Position numbers and translations under genes: made by a program. Shown piece after piece: positions 21,160-27,027 of a stretch of DNA of 27,027 nt; the first letter of the stretch is position 1, and every line of letters begins with the position of its first letter. This stretch comes from Comamonadaceae bacterium (GTDB lineage Bacteria; Pseudomonadota; Gammaproteobacteria; Burkholderiales; Burkholderiaceae_C): assembly GCA_947374505.1 (NCBI GenBank), contig CANCCE010000009.1, positions 1-27,027 on the forward strand, given 5' to 3'. The notes under the pieces were generated by a model. It had not been told where the DNA came from, ran no database searches, and saw only the letters and a list, made by a program, of their open reading frames with translations.

Positions 21160-23646
21160 TTAGCCGCTTGTTCGCGCCGCAAAATGTGCCTTGATGAACG
21201 CATCCAGCTCGACGATCGGCAAGGCTTTGCTGTACAAAAAGCCTTGATAACTCTCACAGCCATGTCGCATCAAAAAATCCCGCTGTGCCTGGTTTTCCAC
21301 GCCTTCAGCCATCAGTTCCAGCCCCAAACTCTGGGCCAAACCGATGATGGTTCGGGCAATCGCCGCATCGTTGGGGTTGGTCAACACATCTTTGACAAAT
21401 GTGCGACAAATTTTTAACTGATCGAGCGGCAATTTTTTGAGGGAGGACAGCGCAGAATAGCCGGTGCCAAAATCGTCAATCGACAGCGTGACGCCAGCAT
21501 CTTTGAGCATGCCCATTTTGGCAATCGTCACATCTATATCAACGGCCAGCAAACTCTCTGTGAGTTCAAGCTTGAGGCGGCTCGCCTGAATGCCGGTGCG
21601 CTTGATCAGTGCCATCACCTGATCGACAAACTCAGGGTGGCAAAACTGCCGCACGCTAACGTTCACCGCGATGCACAACTTTTCAGTTTCGGGTCGTTGT
21701 GACCATGCCGCCAACTGTGCACAAGCCGTCTCCAGTACCCAGCTGCCCAGCGGCAAGATCAGGCCACTTTGTTCGGCCTGTGAAATAAAATCATCGGGCA
21801 TGGCCAATCGCTCAGCCCGTTGCCAGCGCAGCAGCGCTTCGACGCCGACCATCTGGCCGTCACGGCCGACTTGGGGTTGGTAGTGGACGACAAATTGATG
21901 GTCATAAAAGGCTTGCCGAAGATCGGTGGAGAGCGTGGCCTTGGCGGTTGCTGCAATCTGCATTTCGGGGTCAAAAAAACACATCGTGTTGCGACCTGCG
22001 GCTTTGGCTTGGTACATGGCCAGGTCGGCCTGTTTCAGTGCATCGCCCATGCTTTGGCTGCGAAGGCCAATTTGCGTGACGCCGATGCTGCAGGTGCCGT
22101 GGTATTGGTGGCCGCTCAAGTTGTAAGGCACGGCTAATGCGGCCAAAACTTTTTCACCAACCACACGTGTTTTTTGGAGCGCGGTCTCAGGGTCGTCAGA
22201 CAGGTCTTCGAGCATGACGACAAATTCATCGCCGCCAAGTCGGGCGACAGTGTCGCTGCGCCGCACGCAGCTCTGCAAGCGAGTGGCCACTTGCTGCAGC
22301 ATCATGTCGCCCCTGGAATGGCCCAGCGTGTCATTCAATACTTTGAAGTTGTCTAGATCGATGAACATCAGCGCACCGATTTTTTTGTGCTCCTTCGCAG
22401 GTGATAGTACAGTTTCTAGTCGTGTGGTCAGCAGCTGTCGGTTGGGCAGTTGCGTCATGGTGTCGTAAAAGGCCAAATGTTCGATCTTCTCATCGGCTGC
22501 TTTGCGCTCGGTGATGTCGCGACCCACGGCGACCCAGTGGGTCAGACCGCGGTTCTGATAATTCACTGGCACGATGTTCAACTCCAACCAAAACGTCTCG
22601 CCATTTTTTTTGTAACAAATAAGTTCAGCTCTGACGGGCAGCGAGTGGCCTAAGGCGTGGTTGATACGTGTGAGTGCATTGCGCTGGGTATTTGGGCCTT
22701 GCAGCAACTCGGGTGTGCGGCCCATCACCTCGACTTGGCTGTAACCGGTCAGCCGCACAAACGCCTGGTTGACAAAAACGATCTTCGGCCATGCCCCTTC
22801 GTGCCCATCTTCAGCGATCAGCACCATGTCGTTGAGCCGCTCGATGCTGGTCTGTAGCAGTCGCAGCAATTCTTGCTCTTGGTGGCGTTCAGTGACATCT
22901 TGCAAATAAACCGCCAAGCCATCTGCAAACGGATGGACCCGTAGCGCCAGCCACTTTTTTTGCACGGGGTAAAAGGTTTCAAACTCTGAAAAGCTTCCGC
23001 TCTGCAACGCGTTGATGATTTCATGGCGCAACCGGCTGGTGCCGTTGTGCGTCAGCGCCCCCCAGAAGTGCTCACCCAGAAGCGCCTTGCTTGGGCGCCC
23101 TAAAAGGCGTTCGCTTTCGGGGTTGACGTAGGTCATACGCCCTTCCCGGTCGAGCGTGACAAAGGCCTCTTCGAGGCTGGCCAGCGTGGTACTGAACTGC
23201 ATCAAGGCTCGCCTGGAAGCGTTCTCACCTCGTTTTTTCTCAGACAAATCCAGGAGCGCGCCTTCAAGTCCGACCACAGCGCCTGCGTCGTTGTGCACGG
23301 CTTGACCGACCGACCAGACCCACAGGCGTCGTCCTGAAGCGAGGATGATTTGTGCTTTCAGTTCGTAGGGCTTGCCCTTGCTGCGACAGTCCTTGAGTGC
23401 CTCGGTCATGGCCGCTTGAGATGCTGGCGCAAACAGCCCCTGAAAGGTTGTCCAATCTGGCGCTTGATTCAGTTCAAGCAAGGTCGTCAACCCATCTGTC
23501 ACGCTCAACTGCTGGTCAGCGAGACGAAGTGCCCAGCAGCCGGCCGGCACATGGCGCTCAAGCAAGCCGAGCCAACTTGGCAGGCAAGCCAAGGATTGAG
23601 TCGCAGTGCTGCGCTGAAGGGCTGTGACGAGGCTGTAAGGAGACAT
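21160..23646 (-). CDS. PAS-PAS-PAS-GGDEF-EAL cyclic-di-GMP signalling protein
   Basis: This is a protein of 828 residues from ATG 23646 (832 from an in-frame TTG at 23658; numbers below count from the TTG). There is no clear membrane span, so it is probably cytoplasmic. Three PAS-like units lie at about 45-140, 155-260 and 275-390. The last two end in DVTERH and DITERKAADE. The GGDEF domain is intact: GGDEF at 475-479 with inhibitory site RRSD at 466-469. The EAL domain has EAL at 607-609, Asn666, Glu698, DDFGTG at 728-733 and EGVE at 785-788. The usual KIDRSF signature reads KICRTF, with Cys751 (codon at 21406-21408) in place of the conserved Asp. This may weaken phosphodiesterase activity. 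The neighbours pilT and bactofilin suggest surface motility or cell-shape outputs. Confidence 0.93.
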   Translation of the reverse strand: MSPYSLVTALQRSTATQSLACLPSWLGLLERHVPAGCWALRLADQQLSVTDGLTTLLELNQAPDWTTFQGLFAPASQAAMTEALKDCRSKGKPYELKAQIILASGRRLWVWSVGQAVHNDAGAVVGLEGALLDLSEKKRGENASRRALMQFSTTLASLEEAFVTLDREGRMTYVNPESERLLGRPSKALLGEHFWGALTHNGTSRLRHEIINALQSGSFSEFETFYPVQKKWLALRVHPFADGLAVYLQDVTERHQEQELLRLLQTSIERLNDMVLIAEDGHEGAWPKIVFVNQAFVRLTGYSQVEVMGRTPELLQGPNTQRNALTRINHALGHSLPVRAELICYKKNGETFWLELNIVPVNYQNRGLTHWVAVGRDITERKAADEKIEHLAFYDTMTQLPNRQLLTTRLETVLSPAKEHKKIGALMFIDLDNFKVLNDTLGHSRGDMMLQQVATRLQSCVRRSDTVARLGGDEFVVMLEDLSDDPETALQKTRVVGEKVLAALAVPYNLSGHQYHGTCSIGVTQIGLRSQSMGDALKQADLAMYQAKAAGRNTMCFFDPEMQIAATAKATLSTDLRQAFYDHQFVVHYQPQVGRDGQMVGVEALLRWQRAERLAMPDDFISQAEQSGLILPLGSWVLETACAQLAAWSQRPETEKLCIAVNVSVRQFCHPEFVDQVMALIKRTGIQASRLKLELTESLLAVDIDVTIAKMGMLKDAGVTLSIDDFGTGYSALSSLKKLPLDQLKICRTFVKDVLTNPNDAAIARTIIGLAQSLGLELMAEGVENQAQRDFLMRHGCESYQGFLYSKALPIVELDAFIKAHFAARTSG

Positions 23647-23901
23647 TCTTTGGGTCAATTGACGTCTGCGCTGAGCAAAAACGGTGGCATTGAGGTTACT
23701 GTTTTACGCACTCTGAGAAAAGTCCTCAACAAGCTAAACCGGTCAAGTCCTACAACGGGTGCCGATGAAGTGGCGTCTGCCGCCCTGAACGCCCACACTG
23801 AGCTCATCTACTTAATTCGTTACGCCTCTTGCATGTCACGGTGGCGCTTTTTGGCTGAGCTGTCTGTAGGATGGGTTTCTTTCACACAAAGGAACTTCTT
23901 G
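23647..23901. promoter_or_regulatory. Divergent region between c-di-GMP gene and bactofilin gene
   Basis: This 255 bp region carries no gene I can support. Leftward, TTGAGG (23729-23724) and TAAAAC (23706-23701) are spaced by 17 bp and could be a sigma-70 promoter for the c-di-GMP gene. Rightward, TCAAGTCC (23743-23750) and GCCGATGA (23761-23768) resemble a flagellar sigma-28 promoter with a 10-base spacer instead of 11. AAAGGA (23888-23893) is the ribosome site for the bactofilin gene. Confidence 0.35.
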
Positions 23902-24441
23902 ATGGCCACCCCTTTTTTCGGCAGACGAGAATCCGAACCTTCTGGCCTGCGCCCCGGCGCCGTCAGCAATCAAAATAACCAGAGCAGCCAAGGCAACACC
24001 ATCCAGGCGAATGGTGCCGGTGGCAAGCCAGCCTTGGACACTGCTGCGACCCATCCGCTCTCAAACATCACCGCACCCGGCAAGGAAGTCGGTAGCAAGC
24101 TGACTGTCGGCCCCAACATCAAACTCAAGGGCGTTGAGATCACCGATTGCGATACCCTCGTGGTGGAGGGCACAGTGGAGGCCACGATGGATTCACGGGT
24201 GATTCAAATCTCCGAGCTCGGCGCCTTCAAAGGCTCTGCCGACATCGACATTGCTGAGATTCATGGCCAGTTTGACGGCAACCTCACGGTGCGTCAAAAA
24301 CTGGTGATCTACGCCACCGGCAAAGTGATCGGGAAGATTCGCTACGGCAAGTTGGTGATTGAAGAAGGTGGTCAGTTGTCTGGAGACATTCAGTTTGGCT
24401 CTGCCGGCGCTGCTGCGTCAGCGTCTACCGGCTCAAAGTAA
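23902..24441 (+). CDS. Bactofilin family cytoskeletal protein
   Basis: This is a 179-residue bactofilin (DUF583). The central beta-helix domain covers about 65-165, with the repeating hydrophobic/Gly pattern VGPNIKLKGVEITDCDTLVVEG, given here in two parts as VGPNIKLKGVEI and DTLVVEGTVEA, then GAFKGSADIDIAEIHG and GKIRYGKLVIEEGG. The flanks are low in complexity: an Asn/Gln/Gly-rich N terminus and an Ala/Ser-rich tail, as expected for terminal disordered segments. Bactofilins self-assemble into filaments without nucleotide and organise cell-wall or polar structures. The ATG at 23902 has AAAGGA eight bases upstream. The open frame extends far upstream, but only this start gives a normal bactofilin. 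The last nine bases overlap the end of the convergent lrgB gene. Confidence 0.92.
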   Translation: MATPFFGRRESEPSGLRPGAVSNQNNQSSQGNTIQANGAGGKPALDTAATHPLSNITAPGKEVGSKLTVGPNIKLKGVEITDCDTLVVEGTVEATMDSRVIQISELGAFKGSADIDIAEIHGQFDGNLTVRQKLVIYATGKVIGKIRYGKLVIEEGGQLSGDIQFGSAGAAASASTGSK

Positions 24442-25158
24442 GCGCATCAGTAGCGGTATCAACACCGATGCCAAGACCACCTGCAGACCGAGTGCCAGTG
24501 CCGCGTAGGCGCCTGCATCAGCATGGACCTGCATCGCCCGCGCGGCGCCAATGCCGTGTGAGGTGGTGCCCAACGCGAAACCACGCGCTGTCCAACCAGC
24601 GGCGTCAGTTGGAATTCGCAGCGCGTCAAACAAATACTTGCCACTCAGCGCGCCGATCAGGCCAGTCATCACCGAAAACACGGCGGTCAGCGCGGGAATG
24701 CCGCCGATGCGCTCGGCAATGCCCATGGCCACCGGCGCGGTGACCGACTTGGGTGCCAACGACAACAACACATCGCTTGGCAAACCCACCGCCCAGCCCA
24801 GCGCCAAGGCTGAACTGCTGGCGGCCACACCGCCAGCCAATGCGGCCAACAGCAGTCGGCCCCAACGGCGTTTCAGATCAGCCCGGCGCTGCCACAGCGG
24901 CCAGGCCAAAGCCACCACGGCTGGCCCCAGTAAAAAGTGAATGAACTGCGCGCCGGCAAAGTAAGTCGGGTAAGGTACGCCCGTCAGCAGGAGTCCTGAG
25001 GCAATCACCGTCACCGTCCAGAAAACCGGGTTGGCCCATGGCGCATGGTTGACGGCCGCGTAGGCTGATTGCGCCAGCAAGTAAACCACCAGTGTCGCCG
25101 TCAGGCCGAACAAAGGCGTGGCCGACAGGTAGACCCAGAGCTCAACGAAATTAGACAT
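24433..25158 (-). CDS. lrgB: LrgB/CidB family membrane protein
   Basis: This is a 241-residue polytopic inner-membrane protein. Family motifs are GPAVVALAWPLW, SDVLLSLAPKSVTAPVAMGIAERIGG in two parts (LAPKSVTAPVAMGIA near residue 140 and GGIPALTAVFSVMTG after it), then GFALGTTSHGIGAARAM, the strongly conserved LrgB signature. LrgB works with LrgA. Older work linked the pair to murein hydrolase control; later work showed transport of pyruvate in Bacillus, and the plant chloroplast homologue, a fused LrgA-LrgB protein, exchanges glycolate and glycerate. It follows lrgA by 14 bp, and lrgA follows a glycolate-oxidase-like gene, which fits the transport view. Confidence 0.93.
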   Translation of the reverse strand: MSNFVELWVYLSATPLFGLTATLVVYLLAQSAYAAVNHAPWANPVFWTVTVIASGLLLTGVPYPTYFAGAQFIHFLLGPAVVALAWPLWQRRADLKRRWGRLLLAALAGGVAASSSALALGWAVGLPSDVLLSLAPKSVTAPVAMGIAERIGGIPALTAVFSVMTGLIGALSGKYLFDALRIPTDAAGWTARGFALGTTSHGIGAARAMQVHADAGAYAALALGLQVVLASVLIPLLMRLL

Positions 25159-25172
25159 GTGTGCGCGGCGCG

Positions 25173-25529
25173 TCAGTGTGGTTGCGCATCATCACGACGC
25201 CACAAGTAGTTCAGCAGCAGCGCCGTCACGGCCAGTCCGATCAGCGTCGACAGCACCAACACCAGCAACATGCGGCCGCCATATTCGCTGACGATGGACA
25301 GATGCGTCATGACGCCAACGCCCACCGGCACAAACAGCAGAGACAAATGTGACAGCAGGTAATCGGCACAGGCCGACACCGGCACTCTCACCACGGCCCA
25401 GCGCAGCGCCACCAGCAGCAACATCATACCGACCACCGGCCCGGGCAAAGGCAGCGACAAGCCGCGTGACAGCAGCTCGCCCATCGACTGCAAAACCAGT
25501 AGCCAGCCGAGGCCGCGCAGTCCGTTCAT
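25173..25529 (-). CDS. lrgA: LrgA/CidA family membrane protein
   Basis: This is a 118-residue protein with four predicted membrane segments and the LrgA motif LPLPGPVVGMMLLLVALRW near residue 30, followed by LSLLFVPVGVGVMTH, where family members show the conserved FVPAGVG-like stretch. LrgA resembles a phage holin in topology and pairs with LrgB. The ATG at 25529 begins MNGLRGLGWLLV, and the frame upstream overlaps the preceding gene without family similarity. The ribosome site is weak (AAAGA). The start is 28 bp after the stop of the glcD-like gene, so co-transcription is likely. Confidence 0.9.
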   Translation of the reverse strand: MNGLRGLGWLLVLQSMGELLSRGLSLPLPGPVVGMMLLLVALRWAVVRVPVSACADYLLSHLSLLFVPVGVGVMTHLSIVSEYGGRMLLVLVLSTLIGLAVTALLLNYLWRRDDAQPH

Positions 25530-25557
25530 GAGGTCTTTCAGGTATTGAATATTGGCT

Positions 25558-27027
25558 TTAGAAACGCGGCAAATCAGGGTGCGCGATCTTGCCGCCACGC
25601 ACCAGCATCTTGCCGTACTCCGCGCAGCGTTGAAGCGTCGGAATCACCTTGCCTGGATTCAACAGACCGCGCGCATCAAAGGCCCGTTTGACGCCAAACA
25701 TCTGCTCGTTTTCAGCAGCGCTGAACTGCACGCACATGCTGTTCAGTTTTTCAATGCCAACGCCGTGTTCCCCGGTGACCGTGCCACCCATGGCGACGCT
25801 GGTTTCTAATATGTCAGCGCCAAACAACTCGCAGCGGTGCAGCTGGTCCGCATCGTTAGCGTCAAACAAAATCAGCGGGTGCAAGTTGCCGTCACCAGCA
25901 TGAAAAACGTTGGCGCAGCGCAGCTGGTATTTCTTTTCCATCTCGGCAATCGCCAACAAAATATCGGCCAGGCGATTGCGGGGAATGGTCGAGTCCATGC
26001 ACATGTAGTCGGGGCTGATGCGGCCGGACGCCGGGAAGGCATTTTTGCGACCGCTCCAAAAGCGCAGGCGCTCTGCTTCGTCTTGGCTGACCGCGATGGC
26101 CGTGGCGCCACAGCGTGTCAGTACTTCGATCATGCGGCCAATTTCTTCTTCTACTTCTTCGGGTGTGCCATCGCTTTCGCAGAGCAAAATCGCCACGGCG
26201 GCGAGGTCGTAGCCAGCATGCACGAAATCTTCCACGGCAGCCGTCATCGGCTTGTCCATCATCTCCAGCCCGGCCGGAATGATGCCGGCCGCTATCACCG
26301 CCGCCACCGCGTCGCCGGTTTTGCGCAGGTCGTCAAAGCTGGCCATGATGCAGCGCGCCAGTTGCGGTTTGGGTACCAGCTTGACGGTGACTTCAGTGGT
26401 CACCGCCAGCATGCCTTCGCTGCCGACGATGAGGCTGAGCAAGTCGTAGCCTGGCGTGTCCAGCGCATCGCTGCCGAACTCGACTTCATCGCCTTCAATC
26501 GTGAAGCCGCGCACCTTGAGCACGTTGTGCACCGTCAGTCCGTACTTCAGGCAGTGCACGCCGCCCGAGTTTTCGGCGACGTTGCCGCCGATGGTGCAAG
26601 CGATCTGGCTCGACGGGTCGGGTGCGTAATACAAGCTGTGCGGGGCAGCGGCTTCAGAGATGGCCAAGTTGCGCACGCCACCTTGCACCACAGCGGTCCG
26701 GCTGGCCGGGTCCATTTTTAAAATCTTGTTGAACTTGGCCAGCGACAGCGTGACGCCCAGCTTGTGCGGCATGGCGCCACCTGACAAGCCGGTGCCGGCT
26801 CCGCGCGCCACCACGGGCACGTCCAGCGCATGGCAAGTCTTCAACACCGCTTGTACTTGCGCATAAGTTTCGGGCAACGCGACCACCAGCGGGCGCTGGC
26901 GGTAAGCGGTCAGGCCATCGCATTCATACGGGGTGGTGTCTTCGCGGTTCCATAGCAGCGCATGCTGTGGCAAAACCTGCTGCAAAGCGGCAACCACCTG
27001 CGCTTGCCGCTCGGCGCGCTCTAGTGA
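25558..27027 (-). CDS. glcD: FAD-linked oxidase, glycolate oxidase subunit GlcD-like, 5' end beyond window
   Basis: This is a peripheral flavoprotein that oxidises glycolate or D-lactate to the ketoacid and passes electrons to partners. The FAD_binding_4 domain shows PVVARGAGTGLSGGAMP near residue 65 and the diphosphate site DPSSQIACTIGGNVAENSGG, split here as DPSSQIACTIGG and NVAENSGGVH. The C-terminal FAD-oxidase domain shows FHAGDGNLHP and GTVTGEHGVGIEKL. A GTG at 26997 could start the frame, but the frame stays open to the window edge with a related-looking sequence (RAERQAQ), so the true start is probably outside. GlcE and GlcF are not in the window; they may lie upstream or the enzyme may act alone as in some D-lactate dehydrogenases. 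lrgA and lrgB follow. Confidence 0.9.
   Translation of the reverse strand, partial: SLERAERQAQVVAALQQVLPQHALLWNREDTTPYECDGLTAYRQRPLVVALPETYAQVQAVLKTCHALDVPVVARGAGTGLSGGAMPHKLGVTLSLAKFNKILKMDPASRTAVVQGGVRNLAISEAAAPHSLYYAPDPSSQIACTIGGNVAENSGGVHCLKYGLTVHNVLKVRGFTIEGDEVEFGSDALDTPGYDLLSLIVGSEGMLAVTTEVTVKLVPKPQLARCIMASFDDLRKTGDAVAAVIAAGIIPAGLEMMDKPMTAAVEDFVHAGYDLAAVAILLCESDGTPEEVEEEIGRMIEVLTRCGATAIAVSQDEAERLRFWSGRKNAFPASGRISPDYMCMDSTIPRNRLADILLAIAEMEKKYQLRCANVFHAGDGNLHPLILFDANDADQLHRCELFGADILETSVAMGGTVTGEHGVGIEKLNSMCVQFSAAENEQMFGVKRAFDARGLLNPGKVIPTLQRCAEYGKMLVRGGKIAHPDLPRF

Noticed and set aside
23350..23901. Upstream extension of the bactofilin frame
   Set aside because: It overlaps the start of the c-di-GMP gene antisense and is not bactofilin-like; ATG 23902 with AAAGGA is better.
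25837..26721. 294-codon open frame opposite the glcD-like gene
   Set aside because: The GlcD frame has all FAD-domain signatures; the antisense product resembles nothing known and lacks a ribosome site.
1..27027. Search for tRNA, rRNA, CRISPR arrays, transposases, phage or toxin-antitoxin genes
   Set aside because: Nothing was found by eye that would support any of these; a covariance-model and HMM scan would be the decisive check.

Overview
The window is a 27 kb piece of a GC-rich betaproteobacterial chromosome, most likely Burkholderiales and probably Comamonadaceae (Rhodoferax, Polaromonas or Variovorax type). The evidence is the abundance of Bug-type periplasmic receptors, the rsmI/yraN/diaA/dolP block, the divergent pilT and yggS pair, and a bactofilin next to lrgAB and a glcD-like gene. 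The genus is an inference from gene content and protein flavour, not a measured result. I see no rRNA, tRNA, CRISPR array, intact insertion sequence or phage gene. Coding density is very high, and many convergent gene pairs end within a few bases of each other.

Left part (1-15546), accessory catabolism. A truncated Bug receptor gene and a malate/L-lactate-type dehydrogenase read rightward. They converge on a leftward operon of a TcuA-like FAD dehydrogenase followed by two more Bug receptors. After a 420 bp non-coding stretch come a GntR/FCD regulator (leftward) and an MmgE/PrpD-family enzyme (rightward), whose start codons lie only 26 bp apart. A leftward pair, a GlcG/HbpS-like protein and an SSS-family symporter, follows. 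A 236 bp divergent region with nested palindromes separates it from a rightward set: a beta-hydroxyacid dehydrogenase, two exported alpha/beta-hydrolases and a DnaQ-like exonuclease. The first three are probably co-transcribed. Uptake receptors, flavin and nicotinamide dehydrogenases, a PrpD-like enzyme and a regulator together suggest use of small organic acids, possibly tricarballylate/aconitate-like tricarboxylates. The true substrate cannot be read from sequence.

Middle part (15550-18250), conserved housekeeping. rsmI (leftward) and yraN (rightward) start on the same base pair. yraN, diaA and dolP then follow as a compact operon for chromosome-replication timing and outer-membrane integrity. 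The block ends in an imperfect inverted repeat resembling a dispersed REP/MITE-like element.

Right part (18253-27027). A second beta-hydroxyacid dehydrogenase and the type IV pilus retraction ATPase gene pilT read leftward, with yggS divergent from pilT. Next is a large PAS-GGDEF-EAL protein whose EAL domain has Cys in place of the conserved Asp of the KID motif. A bactofilin gene is divergent from it. Last is a leftward glcD-lrgA-lrgB set, which suggests that LrgAB here moves glycolate or a related 2-hydroxyacid. No obviously new defence or mobile system is present. The most testable novelties are the glcD-lrgAB coupling, the KIC-type EAL domain, the TcuA/PrpD/Bug cluster without visible TcuB or TctAB partners, and the shared rsmI/yraN start.
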